44,679 nt of DNA from CAHJXF01 sp038254545 (lineage in GTDB: Bacteria; Pseudomonadota; Gammaproteobacteria; Burkholderiales; Burkholderiaceae_D), in contig JBBSGB010000029.1 in assembly GCA_038254545.1 (NCBI GenBank), forward strand, positions 1 through 44,679, read 5' to 3'. The stretch's first letter is position 1. Every line of letters starts with the position of its first letter. Under the pieces are notes generated by a model. The model was not told the origin of the DNA. It saw only the letters and a list, made by a program, of their open reading frames with translations, and searched no databases. This document shows positions 7,806 through 17,146 of this stretch, piece by piece. Made by a program: the position numbers and the translations under genes.

Positions 7806-9338
7806 ATGTCCCGACACGATCCGATCTACGAGCGCGGGCTGGTCTGGTTCCGCCGGGACCTGCGCGTGGCGGATCACGCCGCGCTCTATCACGCTCTGCG
7901 CTCGTGCAGGTCGGTGTGGTGCGTCTTCGTCTTCGATACCGAAATCCTGCAACCTCTGATCGCGGGCGGCTTGCGGCACGATCGTCGCGTCGAGTTCATT
8001 CGCGCAAGCGTCGTCGAATTGTCGGATGCGTTACGCGACGCATCGCCCGGCAACGGCAGTGGCCTGGTCGTGCGGCACGGCCGTGCGCGCGATTTCGTGC
8101 CGCAACTGGCCGATGCACTGAAGGTCGATGCGGTGTTCGTCAATCACGACTACGAGCCCGATGCGATCGCGCGCGATGAAGCGGTCGCGAAGACATTGAA
8201 GAGCGACGGGCGCGAGTTCCGTGACTTCAAGGATCAGGTCATCTTCGAGAAGGACGAGATCCTGACGCAAGGCGGCACGCCCTTCTCGGTGTTCACGCCG
8301 TACAAGCGCGCGTGGCTGACGGCCGTCACGCCGTTCCACGTGTCGTCCTATCCGGTCGAGCGTCATGCCGGGCGGCTCGCGCCGGTTCCCGCGCAACCGC
8401 ATCGGCAGGTGCCGACGCTTGCCGACATGGGTTTCGAGAAGACCAATCTCGATGCACTCGACATTCCCGCCGGCGCATCGGGCGCGCACAGACTCTTCGA
8501 CGCATTCACCGAGCGCCTGACCGACTATCGCGAGGCGCGCGACTATCCCGGCAGGCGTGGCACTTCGTATCTGTCGGTCCATCTGCGCTTCGGTACGATC
8601 TCGATACGGGCGCTCGCGCGCGCCGCGTTGAATCGTTCAGAAATCGATCGTGCACATCGCGGCCTCGCGGCGGATGCGGCAGTGGGTGGCCGCGGTGCAG
8701 AAACCTGGCTGTCCGAGCTGATCTGGCGCGACTTCTACTTTCAGATCCTGCACCACCGGCCCGACCTCGCGCGTGGCGCGGCCTTCAAGTCCCAATTCGA
8801 TCGTATCGGCTGGGAGCAGGGAGCGCATGCCGACCGTCTCTTCGACGCCTGGTGTCGCGGCGCGACCGGCTATCCGCTGGTCGATGCCGCGATGACACAG
8901 ATCAACCTCACCGGCTACATGCACAACCGCCTGCGCATGGTGACGGCGAGTTTTCTCGCGAAGGACCTTGGGCTCGATTGGCGCTGGGGCGAGCGCTATT
9001 TCGCCGAGCGTCTGAATGACTTTGACCTGTCGGCCAACAACGGCGGCTGGCAGTGGGCCGCGTCGAGCGGCTGCGACGCGCAGCCGTGGTTTCGCATCTT
9101 CAATCCGGTCACGCAGTCGCGGAAGTTCGACCCGGAAGGCACGTTCATACGCCGCTATCTCCCCGGCCTCGCGAAGCTGTCGAACGACACCATCCACGCC
9201 CCGTGGCTCGCGAGCGCTTCCGAGCTCGATCGTGCCGGCATCGTGCTCGGCCGCGACTACCCCGAACCGGTCGTCGATCACGACGCGGCACGGCGCGTTA
9301 CGCTGCAACGCTATGCGGTGGTGAAGATTGGGGCCTGA
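7806..9338 (+). CDS. phrB: deoxyribodipyrimidine photolyase (class I CPD photolyase family)
   Basis: This flavoprotein repairs UV cyclobutane pyrimidine dimers using blue light. The 510-residue product begins its Rossmann-like antenna domain with LVWFRRDLRVADHAAL. The C-terminal FAD-binding domain shows ETWLSELIWRDFYFQIL, the MTQINLTGYMHNRLRM block, and the signature SANNGGWQWAASSGCDAQPW around residue 411, then FRIFNPVTQSRKFDPEG. The NNGGWQW form fits a repair photolyase. The ATG at 7806 was chosen because the conserved domain starts 10 residues later, although the frame is open far upstream across yqgE. It stands alone and divergent from yqgE. It is somewhat longer than E. coli PhrB (472). 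Confidence 0.93.
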   Translation: MSRHDPIYERGLVWFRRDLRVADHAALYHALRSCRSVWCVFVFDTEILQPLIAGGLRHDRRVEFIRASVVELSDALRDASPGNGSGLVVRHGRARDFVPQLADALKVDAVFVNHDYEPDAIARDEAVAKTLKSDGREFRDFKDQVIFEKDEILTQGGTPFSVFTPYKRAWLTAVTPFHVSSYPVERHAGRLAPVPAQPHRQVPTLADMGFEKTNLDALDIPAGASGAHRLFDAFTERLTDYREARDYPGRRGTSYLSVHLRFGTISIRALARAALNRSEIDRAHRGLAADAAVGGRGAETWLSELIWRDFYFQILHHRPDLARGAAFKSQFDRIGWEQGAHADRLFDAWCRGATGYPLVDAAMTQINLTGYMHNRLRMVTASFLAKDLGLDWRWGERYFAERLNDFDLSANNGGWQWAASSGCDAQPWFRIFNPVTQSRKFDPEGTFIRRYLPGLAKLSNDTIHAPWLASASELDRAGIVLGRDYPEPVVDHDAARRVTLQRYAVVKIGA

Positions 9339-9503
9339 CCTTGCGTTCGGCTGACGACCCCAACCAATCGGGACCAGCTTCTCTCGACAGAAACAAGCCC
9401 TGTCGCAATCCGTGGGTGATCGGTGGGGACGACCCGCCAATACTGCACTCACGGCAGCTCGATCAACCCGCAGCGTGCCGCTTCTTCATTCCAGGAGCAG
9501 ATC

Positions 9504-9815
9504 ATGAAATTCACCACCCCCCTCATGACCGTCGCGGCAGTGTTCGCCTTCGTCGCGTCCCATCAGGCCCACGCCGGACCGGCGTCCACAGCGCAGGAAG
9601 CCGCGCTTAACGGAGCCAACTCCCACACCGTTCTGCTCGCGCAAGCCGACAGGATGTCGCCGCGCGAGTACCGAGCGAGCGAATCATCCTTTGCCGGCCC
9701 GGGAAAACGCGGCGCGCGCGTCGCCGCACAGAAGGGCCCGGAAGCTCTGCGTCGCTACGTCGATCGCACCCGCATGATCTACGCGCTCGAATATCAGGAA
9801 TTCGCCAAGCCGTAG
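9504..9815 (+). CDS. secreted small protein, paralogue A of a tandem pair (unknown function)
   Basis: A 103-residue protein with a clear Sec signal peptide (hydrophobic TVAAVFAFVA core, likely cleavage after AHA at residue 24). A linker with the sequence LLAQAD follows, and then a strongly conserved basic C-terminal block of about 37 residues containing GKRGAR, ALRRYVDRTRMIYAL and EFAKP. The ATG at 9504 follows AGGAG at 9493-9497. The downstream gene at 10102 encodes a paralogue with the same plan (29 of the last 37 residues identical by eye). I do not recognise a named family. The mature protein is short, basic and probably periplasmic or extracellular. It is not part of the neighbouring photolyase or pilus operons by orientation. 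Confidence 0.75.
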   Translation: MKFTTPLMTVAAVFAFVASHQAHAGPASTAQEAALNGANSHTVLLAQADRMSPREYRASESSFAGPGKRGARVAAQKGPEALRRYVDRTRMIYALEYQEFAKP

Positions 9816-10101
9816 CGCGATGCGGCGTCACGCGTGCATTGTGCGGGGTCGGGATACCGCCCACCCCGTTTCGATTGCGGCGCGCGACGCGCCGTCGGCC
9901 GCCTCGGACGGCATTTTCGTCTTCCTGGCGGCTGAACTCGCACCCGCTTCGCGTGCACTCATACCGCCGGATCCGAATTTCGTCGCTTCGCCGTTGTGGC
10001 GCGCATCTTCGACTTCTAGTCTGAAAGCAACCCGGCAACCAACCAGCCGCCGGGTCGATGGCGCAAGACGCGCCGCGTTGCAACCCACCTGGGAGTCGAT
10101 C
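9816..10101. other. 286-base spacer between the two secreted paralogues
   Basis: I see no convincing gene here. The open frame that runs in from 9820 is in phase with the second paralogue but lacks conserved sequence or a signal peptide until the ATG at 10102. The last 20 bases hold a ribosome-binding site (GGGAG at 10091-10095), followed by GTCGATCATGAA. This resembles the AGGAGCAGATCATGAA context of the first paralogue, consistent with duplication including the translation start. Confidence 0.5.
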
Positions 10102-10431
10102 ATGAATCTCGTCATAAAGTCCGTCGCAGTCGCGGCGATGACGCTTTGCGCCGTTTCGCAGTCAGCCTTGGCGGCCGATGTTTCGGCGTCATCCGAGTCG
10201 GCTGTGACCGCCGTCCGTCAAGATCCGGCTGCGCAAATTGCGCAAGCGGACATCGGCTCCGCTTCGATGCGGTCAGCCAACGCAATGCAAAGTACAGGGA
10301 TCGAGTCGTTCGACTCAGGCAAGCGCGGCGCGCGCGCTGCCGCGAAACAGGGGCCGGACGCGCTGCGCCGCTATGTCGATCGCACGCGCATGATTTACGC
10401 GCTCGACTATCGGGAGTTCGCTCGTTTCTGA
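10102..10431 (+). CDS. secreted small protein, paralogue B of a tandem pair (unknown function)
   Basis: A 109-residue protein with a signal peptide (SVAVAAMTLCAV core, likely cleavage after ALA at residue 24). A variable Ser/Ala-rich segment carrying AQIAQAD follows, and the conserved C-terminal block has GKRGAR, ALRRYVDRTRMIYAL and REFARF. The last 37 residues differ from paralogue A at only 8 positions, mostly conservatively (E/D, K/R, Q/R), while the middle regions have diverged. This argues that the C-terminal block is the functional part. The frame is open upstream to 9820 but conservation starts only at this ATG. It converges on chpA across a perfect hairpin. Confidence 0.75.
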   Translation: MNLVIKSVAVAAMTLCAVSQSALAADVSASSESAVTAVRQDPAAQIAQADIGSASMRSANAMQSTGIESFDSGKRGARAAAKQGPDALRRYVDRTRMIYALDYREFARF

Positions 10432-10457
10432 GCGTCAGCGATCGATGTCGAACGACG

Positions 10458-10483
10458 GCGGCCTTCGCCGAAACGAAGGCCGC
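10458..10483. terminator. bidirectional hairpin between convergent genes
   Basis: A perfect 10-bp stem (GCGGCCTTCG with CGAAGGCCGC) and a 6-base loop lie between the stop of the secreted paralogue at 10431 and the stop of chpA at 10493. There is no long T-run on either side, so it is a weak intrinsic terminator or a Rho-independent-like mRNA end stabiliser serving both convergent units. Confidence 0.6.
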
Positions 10484-10492
10484 TGATCGGGT

Positions 10493-13400
10493 TCAGGCCG
10501 ACTGCGTGCGACGCGCCTTGACGTGGTGCGCAAGCAGTTCGAGCAACTCGTCTTCCTGATAGGGCTTGCCGAGGTACTCGTCGACGCCCAGCTCGGTCGC
10601 GTGTTGCCTGTGCTTCTCGGCCGTGCGCGACGTGATCATGATGATCGGCACGTGACGATAGCGCTCGTCGTTGCGGATGTTGCGCGTCAGATCAAAGCCA
10701 TCCATGCGCGGCATTTCGATATCGACCAGCATCGCGTCGGGCGTGTAGTCCTGCAACTGTTCGAGCGCATCGACCCCGTCCTTGGCCAGCACCACCTGAT
10801 AGCCCTCGCGCGACAGCAGGCGCTGCGTGACGCGGCGGACCGTCAACGAATCGTCGACGACCATCACGGTCGGGAGGGTCTTCAGGACTTCCTCGTGCGT
10901 CGAACGTGTCGCGCCATCGCGCTGCGCATCGCTAGCCGTGCCGGCAACTGCGCCGTCGCCACGCGCAAGGGTTTCGGCCGTGTCGGCACGACGAAGCATG
11001 TGCGCGAGTTGCACGGGATTGAGGATCAGCACGATTTCACCCGAACCCAGCACCGTCGCACCGGCGATGCCGGTCATGCGCGCGAGTTGCGGGCCGAGGT
11101 TCTTGACGACGACTTCCTGATTGCCGACGACCTCGTCGACGTGGATCGCGATCCGTTCGCCGGCAGAACGCAGGATCAGCACCGGCGACGAACGTTGCGC
11201 GACCGGCACGCTGTCTTCGACGCCGAGCAGCGTGCCCAGGAATGCGAGGCGCACCGGCTCACCGAGCCACGTCAGTTGACCGGCGCGGTAGGCATCGGCG
11301 AGCGGCTGCGGTCGTAGCTGCTGAACCTGCTCGACCAGCACCGCAGGCAACGCATACACGCGGCCGGCGACGGCGACCAGCACGACCTGCGTGACCGCGA
11401 GCGTGAGCGGCAGATTGATCGTGAAGCGCGTGCCCTTGCCCAGTTCGCTGTCGACCGACACGCGACCCGCGAGGACATTGACCTCGGTGCGCACCACGTC
11501 CAGGCCGACACCCCGGCCTGCGAGCTCGGTGACCTCGGACGCAGTCGAGAAGCCCGGATGGAAGATCAACTCCGCCGCGCGCGCATCGCTCACGATTTCG
11601 CTTTCGCCTACCAGACCGTGATCGCGCGCCTTGACGCGAATGCGATCCAGGTCGAGGCCCGCGCCGTCGTCGGAGAACGTCAGCGCGATCTCGTTGCCTT
11701 CCTGGCGCACCTCGACCAGGAGCTCGCCGGTCTCGTGCTTGCCCGCATCGCGTCGCGTCGCGCGGCTCTCGATGCCGTGCACGATATGGTTGCGCAGCAG
11801 GTGTTCGAAGGGACCGGCCATGCGTTCGAGCACGCTGCGATCGATCTCGACCGAGCCACCGCGGATGTCGAGGTTGACGCGCTTGTCGACTTCTTTCGCG
11901 GCGCGCCGCGCGACGCGATAGAGACGCTCGGCGATGTTCGAGAACGGCACCATGCGCACGCGCATCAGATCCTGCTGCAAGTCGCGTGTCATGCGGCGCT
12001 GCGCGGTGAGATCGCCGTCGGCGTTCTCGAGGCTCTTCTGCAGATGCTGCTGCACGGTCTTCACGTCGTTGACCGACTCGGCCATCATCCTTGTCAGTTC
12101 CTGGAAGCGCGTGAAGCGATCAAACTCGAGCGGATCGAATTTTTCGCGTTCCTCGCCCGCAGCCTGCTGCGACTGCATGCGCGACTGCAACTGGAATTCA
12201 GCCTGGAGATCGATCTCGCGCAACTGCGCGCGGAGGCGCTCGACGTTGTCGCCCAGATCGGACAACGCGCCCTTGATCTGTGCCACTTCGTTTTCGATGC
12301 GTGCGCGTGAAATGCTCACCTCGCCCGCGAGGTTGACGAGGCGATCGAGCGTTTCCGAATTGACGCGTACCGCCTGCTGGACGCCGGGCTTCTGTTCGCG
12401 CGCGCGCCGTGCATCGGGAACTGTGACCGAGCTGGGCAACGCCTGCGTGTCAACCTGTCCGTCGCCCGGGGTTGCGGTCGAAAATTCCGACCCGACGGCA
12501 TCGGACGAAGCGGACGCGTTCGCGGAAACAGATACCGCCTCCATCGTTTCGCTGTCAGCCGGCAATTGAATGCGATCGAACAATTCGAGACTGCGATCGT
12601 GCGCGGCCAGCAATTCGTCGAGCAGCGCCGGCGGGATCTCGTGCAAGCGCGCCGCGGATTCGACGTTTGCTTCGATGTCGTGAACCGCTTCGCCGAGACG
12701 CATCGCGCCGGCCATGCGCGCGCTGCCCTTCAAGGTATGCAGATGCCGCAACAACAGTCGTGCCGGACCGCGATCGGCCGGATTCGATTGCCATGCGCGC
12801 AGCAGCGCGCCGATCTGCGGAAGGATCTCGCTGGCTTCGGCGGTGAAGACCTCAAGCAGATCGGGATCGAGCTCGTCGCGCACCGCGCTGCGTGCGGGCG
12901 TCGTTTCGGGGCCGCGCGGCAGCGCGTGCTGCGCTTCGGCGAAGGACAAAACCGGCGCGATCGCGTCCGGCACATCGACTGCTTCAGCGACCCCGATCGA
13001 TTCGACAATCGCGTCAGGCACGAAGGCTTCAAGAGGCTCTATAGCATCGACAGCTTCGACCGACTCAAGGTCGACGGCATCAATGGCTTCAATGGCTTCA
13101 ATGGATTCAATGGATTCAATGGCTTCAATGGCTTCAATGGCTTCAATGGATTCAACCGGCTCGAGCATCGTCTCGATCGCGATATCGACCGGGACGTCGG
13201 CCGCGCCGCTGCCCACATCGTCGCTCGCATACGCATCGGCCTGAGTCAGTTCGCGCCGCAGCGCCAACAGACCCGCAACGCGCACCGGATCGGGTTCGGG
13301 CATGCGTTCGGCCGCGAAGCGATACAACATCTTCGAGAGCGCTTCGACGCCGTCCTGCAGGCGCATCACCTGTTCTTCGGCCAACACCACGGGCTCACGC

Positions 13401-16400
13401 CACAAGGTCTGCAACACGTCCTCGATCGCCGCGGCTAGATCGTGCGCGGGAATCAGCCCGACTGTCGCGGACGAGCCTGCGAGCGAATGCGCCGCGCGGA
13501 TCGCGCCTTCCGAAACATAACGATCGAGCTCGTAGCGCCACTCGTCGAAGTCACGCGTCAACACGCGCAGCAAGTCGTCCGATTCGGACAGATAGATGTT
13601 GAAGAGCGCCAGCGAAATGTTGAGCGAGCCGATGCGTCGCGTTTCTTCCGGACGCGCCGCGGGCTCTGGGATGGCGAACGACAGCACGTTGTCGTTCGGC
13701 GTTTCGGCCGTCGCGCGCTGGCCCGGCTGTGCCGATTCAGAATCGGCTTCTATGGCATTCGCAGTCGCCAGATCGCTCGTCACATCCGGCACAGTGGCGG
13801 AGACGGGTTGCAACAAATCTTCGCCGCGCGCGACGAGGTCCGCGAAATCGGGTTCACCCGACGCCAGATCGGCAATCACCGCGGTCGCATCGGCTGGCAT
13901 TTGCGGTTGCACGCCGAAGAACTCGATATCGAGCAAGGCATCGTCGCTATCGATGAACTGGGTTGCCGCGAAGCTCGAGTCGTCTTCGACGATCGTGTGA
14001 CGCGGCAGGAATTCGGTCTTCAGGAAATCTTCTTCGGTCGCGTGGAGGGTGTCATCGATCGGTTCGTTCACGTCGTACGCGATGTCTTCGATTGATTTCG
14101 AAATCAGCGACGGCGCAGACGACGCGACCGCGGGCTGCGCTGCGAATTCAACCGCAGCACGGGCGCCGTTGCGCACCGCACGTGCCGCTTCGATCAAGGT
14201 GTCTGGCATGTGCGACGACGTGCCGGTCGCCTGCAGTTCTTCGACCCAATCGCCCATGTAGCGGATCGCGTAATCGGCGAGCGAGCGCAGGTCGGTGGGC
14301 GCCGCGACTTGTTCGGAGAGATAGCCGTTGAAGGTTTCCTCCAAGCTCCAGGCGGCCTCGCCGAACGCGTTCAGGCCGACCATGCGGCCGCTGCCCTTGA
14401 GCGTGTGGAAACCGCGACGCAAGACGGTCATGGCGGTGACGTTGGCCGGATCCGCATCGAGCACGCGCAGCGAGTCGCGCGCATCGGCCAGCACTGTGGT
14501 CGCTTCCTCGAGGAAGATCTCGAGCAGCTCGGCATCGATCGCCGCTTCATTGTTTTCTGCTGGCACCGGCGCCGAAGGCTCGACCGGCATGAGCATCGTG
14601 GGCATGCCCGCCGCGCGGCTGGCGTGGCTGGCGAGCTTGGCGACGTCCTCGCCGAGCGTGGCAGCCGCGTCGGCCGCATCGTGGCCCGTCAGACCGTCGC
14701 GCTGTGCATGCCGGAGCGACCGCAACGCGGCCGAGGCTTCATCCTGCAACGCGCGATCGTCGATCAAGGCCGCATTGCGGCGTACGTCTTCGAGCGCGGC
14801 AACCAAATGATTGCGCGTGTCCTGATCATCGGGATGCGCGCGCAACTGGGCAGCCAATGCGTTCGCATCGTCGCCACGCCGCCCGATCTCTTCTTCGAGC
14901 GTCGTTTCGTGCGCGATGATCTCGGTCGTGGCGAACGAGAATTCGGGCTCGTCGAGCGTGGTCGGCGAAGCCGACTCGCTCGCTGGCGACGGGGCGGCTG
15001 CGTCGTCGAACACCAAGTCGAGCGGCGGCGCTTCATCGATTGCGCGTGCCTCCGAGGCTCCTGCCACATCTCTCGTATCGACGTGCCACGTCTCTGCTGT
15101 CGCGTTCTCGCTTGCGACAACTGCGGCACGCGCAGGCGGACGCGCCATCTGCGCCGTGAACGCGCCGGTCTCCACATCGAAATGAAACGCCGATTCGTCG
15201 ATGCGATCGCGCTTGATCTGCTCGACGTAGAAACCGACCGCGCCGAGATTCTGCGCAAGCCGCTCGAACGCCACTGGATCGGCGATCTCGTCCTCTTTCT
15301 CGAAGCGCGCGATCTCGTTGCGCGCACTATCGATCGCGCGATGCGCATCTTCGTGGCCGAGCAATGCGAGCGCGCCACTGACCTGCGCGAGATTCCTGTG
15401 CGCCTCGGCGAGGCCTGCACGCGCCGTCTGGTCGCGGAAGAAGGCGTCGAGCGCCTTCTCGGCGCTGCGCAGGTTGGCCTGCATTTCCGCGACGAAGCTC
15501 GCCATCGTGAGCCGTTCCTCGGCTTCACGCGACATGCGATCCAGCCAGTCCACCGTGCCCGTTGGGCTCTCCTGGCCCAGTGCGGAAGCCTCGACTCTCT
15601 CGACCACCATCGCGGCGCGCGCGTCGAACGCATCGTCGAGTGCACGCGCACGATCGATCGCGCCCTCGAGAAACAGCAGCGCGGTTGCGACATCGAGTCC
15701 GACGCCCGCTGCCGGTTGGCGCGGATCGAAGCCGAGATCCGTGGCGATGCCGTCGATCACCTGTGCAACCTGCGCGAGCCCGCGGCGCTTCAACGGTCCG
15801 ACCGCGTCGAGCAGTGCGCCGGTGGTGCGCGCGAAGTGCTGGATCTGTCCCATGTCGCCCGCGACCACCGAAGACCACGCCGACTTGGCCTCGGCGAGCA
15901 CGTCGCGCGCATGGCGTAGCGTAGCCGTATCGATGCGTCCATAGCGCTGCGTCTGGAAGTCCGCGGGAACAGCGTTCTCGAGGCGATAGCGCGCCTGAAC
16001 TTCACGCACGTGCGGCGTGACCGGTGCCGCGATCGCCACGAAGAACAGCGTGTCGTTGAAGAGGCGCTCCGCGACTGCGGCCGAGCCTTCGACGAGCTTG
16101 CGGATCTGCAGATTGATGCGGCCGGCAAGACGTTTCAGGTGTGCGTGCTGTTCGCGCGCGTGATCGGCGTGGCTGTAGCCATCGTGCGCCAGCGCTTCGA
16201 ACAGGGCGCGCGCCACCCACCAGAAGGCGCGCTGCTGGTTCGGCTTCGCGGTGGCAGCAACCGACGCCTCTATCGCGGCAACCGCATTCGCGAGAGCCGA
16301 CAGCGCCCGCGTGTCCTGATCGTTGCGCATGTAGCGCAGCAGCGCGAGCTCGAAGGCGGTCCGCTGCTCATTGAGCCCTTCGCCGAGCTTCGCCTGAAAC

Positions 16401-17059
16401 GCATCGGTGCCGGGCGCGGCGCGGCCGCTCCCTGTCGCCGCGCCGCGCGGCGGACGAATCGAAAGGTCTGCTTGAAACAGGTCGGCCGGATGGATCCGGT
16501 CGGCATTGTGCGCGCGCAGCAGCTCGCGATACGCGGGAAACAGGTAGAGCGGCTGCTGATGCGCGCCGCCCTGCAGATCTTCGAGATATTCGACGATGGT
16601 GCGGCAGCAGCCGATGATGGCGTCGAGCGCGGTCGCATCGCACTTCTCGGGCTCGGCTTCGAAGCTGGCCAGCAGTTCCTCGATCGCCTCGGTCAGCTTG
16701 GGAATACCGGCGAGCTCGACGATCTCGAGCGCACCGTGGGCCTGATGAAGATGCGAGCGCGCGACCCGCAGCGGGCCGAGGTCCACGTCGCGTCGCTCGG
16801 CGCCGGCAGCGCCGGCGCGAAAGCTGCGCAGCGCGGCCGTGGCCGCGTCGAACGCCTTGGAGATTTCGGGCAGCAGCCAGGCGATGGTCGCGGTGTCGAT
16901 CGCGGCGTCCGAATGCGCGTCAACATCCGCGGCAACGTCCGCATGCACATCGGAACGCGTCGATGATTCGGCAAGCGCGCCGAATGCGACGCTCGCGTCA
17001 GAAGAGCGATGCACGTTGGAATCCTGTTCGAGCCCTGCGAGAGCGGAAGCGCCGTTCAT
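10493..17059 (-). CDS. chpA: type IV pilus chemotaxis hybrid histidine kinase ChpA/PilL
   Basis: This 2188-residue CheA-like kinase controls twitching motility in the Chp system. An N-terminal degenerate Hpt-like region (HLHQAHGALEIVEL near residue 104) precedes three canonical phosphotransfer motifs: HTLKGSGRM (H885), HSLAGSSAT (H1191) and HTLKGSARM (H1441). The dimerisation helix (LDRLVNLAGEVS, about 1575), the ATPase N-box (HLLRNHIVHGIE, about 1750), AGRGVGLDVV (about 1848), a CheW-like domain (about 1885-2030) and a C-terminal receiver (VVDDS near 2063, phospho-acceptor D2113 in LVDIEMPRMDG) follow. The start at 17059 (MNGASAL) was chosen over 16 upstream codons with no conservation. A tandem IEA/IES repeat sits near residues 1302-1327. 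It is the last gene of the pil cluster, 87 bases after pilJ. No pilK or chpB lies between. Pseudomonas ChpA has more Hpt-like domains. Confidence 0.94.
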   Translation of the reverse strand: MNGASALAGLEQDSNVHRSSDASVAFGALAESSTRSDVHADVAADVDAHSDAAIDTATIAWLLPEISKAFDAATAALRSFRAGAAGAERRDVDLGPLRVARSHLHQAHGALEIVELAGIPKLTEAIEELLASFEAEPEKCDATALDAIIGCCRTIVEYLEDLQGGAHQQPLYLFPAYRELLRAHNADRIHPADLFQADLSIRPPRGAATGSGRAAPGTDAFQAKLGEGLNEQRTAFELALLRYMRNDQDTRALSALANAVAAIEASVAATAKPNQQRAFWWVARALFEALAHDGYSHADHAREQHAHLKRLAGRINLQIRKLVEGSAAVAERLFNDTLFFVAIAAPVTPHVREVQARYRLENAVPADFQTQRYGRIDTATLRHARDVLAEAKSAWSSVVAGDMGQIQHFARTTGALLDAVGPLKRRGLAQVAQVIDGIATDLGFDPRQPAAGVGLDVATALLFLEGAIDRARALDDAFDARAAMVVERVEASALGQESPTGTVDWLDRMSREAEERLTMASFVAEMQANLRSAEKALDAFFRDQTARAGLAEAHRNLAQVSGALALLGHEDAHRAIDSARNEIARFEKEDEIADPVAFERLAQNLGAVGFYVEQIKRDRIDESAFHFDVETGAFTAQMARPPARAAVVASENATAETWHVDTRDVAGASEARAIDEAPPLDLVFDDAAAPSPASESASPTTLDEPEFSFATTEIIAHETTLEEEIGRRGDDANALAAQLRAHPDDQDTRNHLVAALEDVRRNAALIDDRALQDEASAALRSLRHAQRDGLTGHDAADAAATLGEDVAKLASHASRAAGMPTMLMPVEPSAPVPAENNEAAIDAELLEIFLEEATTVLADARDSLRVLDADPANVTAMTVLRRGFHTLKGSGRMVGLNAFGEAAWSLEETFNGYLSEQVAAPTDLRSLADYAIRYMGDWVEELQATGTSSHMPDTLIEAARAVRNGARAAVEFAAQPAVASSAPSLISKSIEDIAYDVNEPIDDTLHATEEDFLKTEFLPRHTIVEDDSSFAATQFIDSDDALLDIEFFGVQPQMPADATAVIADLASGEPDFADLVARGEDLLQPVSATVPDVTSDLATANAIEADSESAQPGQRATAETPNDNVLSFAIPEPAARPEETRRIGSLNISLALFNIYLSESDDLLRVLTRDFDEWRYELDRYVSEGAIRAAHSLAGSSATVGLIPAHDLAAAIEDVLQTLWREPVVLAEEQVMRLQDGVEALSKMLYRFAAERMPEPDPVRVAGLLALRRELTQADAYASDDVGSGAADVPVDIAIETMLEPVESIEAIEAIEAIESIESIEAIEAIDAVDLESVEAVDAIEPLEAFVPDAIVESIGVAEAVDVPDAIAPVLSFAEAQHALPRGPETTPARSAVRDELDPDLLEVFTAEASEILPQIGALLRAWQSNPADRGPARLLLRHLHTLKGSARMAGAMRLGEAVHDIEANVESAARLHEIPPALLDELLAAHDRSLELFDRIQLPADSETMEAVSVSANASASSDAVGSEFSTATPGDGQVDTQALPSSVTVPDARRAREQKPGVQQAVRVNSETLDRLVNLAGEVSISRARIENEVAQIKGALSDLGDNVERLRAQLREIDLQAEFQLQSRMQSQQAAGEEREKFDPLEFDRFTRFQELTRMMAESVNDVKTVQQHLQKSLENADGDLTAQRRMTRDLQQDLMRVRMVPFSNIAERLYRVARRAAKEVDKRVNLDIRGGSVEIDRSVLERMAGPFEHLLRNHIVHGIESRATRRDAGKHETGELLVEVRQEGNEIALTFSDDGAGLDLDRIRVKARDHGLVGESEIVSDARAAELIFHPGFSTASEVTELAGRGVGLDVVRTEVNVLAGRVSVDSELGKGTRFTINLPLTLAVTQVVLVAVAGRVYALPAVLVEQVQQLRPQPLADAYRAGQLTWLGEPVRLAFLGTLLGVEDSVPVAQRSSPVLILRSAGERIAIHVDEVVGNQEVVVKNLGPQLARMTGIAGATVLGSGEIVLILNPVQLAHMLRRADTAETLARGDGAVAGTASDAQRDGATRSTHEEVLKTLPTVMVVDDSLTVRRVTQRLLSREGYQVVLAKDGVDALEQLQDYTPDAMLVDIEMPRMDGFDLTRNIRNDERYRHVPIIMITSRTAEKHRQHATELGVDEYLGKPYQEDELLELLAHHVKARRTQSA
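13080..13151. repeat. nine-base tandem repeat inside chpA (8 units)
   Basis: Eight contiguous 9-base units of TCAATGGCT or TCAATGGAT run from 13080 to 13151, in the order CT, CT, AT, AT, CT, CT, CT, AT. On the coding (minus) strand each unit encodes Ile-Glu-Ala or Ile-Glu-Ser, in a linker between the second and third Hpt domains. As the unit is a multiple of three, copy-number changes would lengthen or shorten the linker without breaking the frame. Degenerate IEA-like repeats continue on the 5' side of the plus strand (DAVDLESVEAVDAIE). Confidence 0.9.
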
Positions 17060-17146
17060 CGATACATTCCTGGCTATGCAATCCGTGTGGATGACGCGGC
17101 GGCGCATACGCCGGCCGCATGCGCATCAGTTGATCTTGATTTGGCC

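Noticed and set aside
9820..10101. N-terminal extension of the second secreted paralogue
   Set aside because: The frame is open but contains no signal peptide or conservation. The signal peptide and ribosome-binding site place the start at 10102.
13080..13151. CRISPR-like array
   Set aside because: The repeats are contiguous 9-base units without spacers and lie within a coding region in frame.
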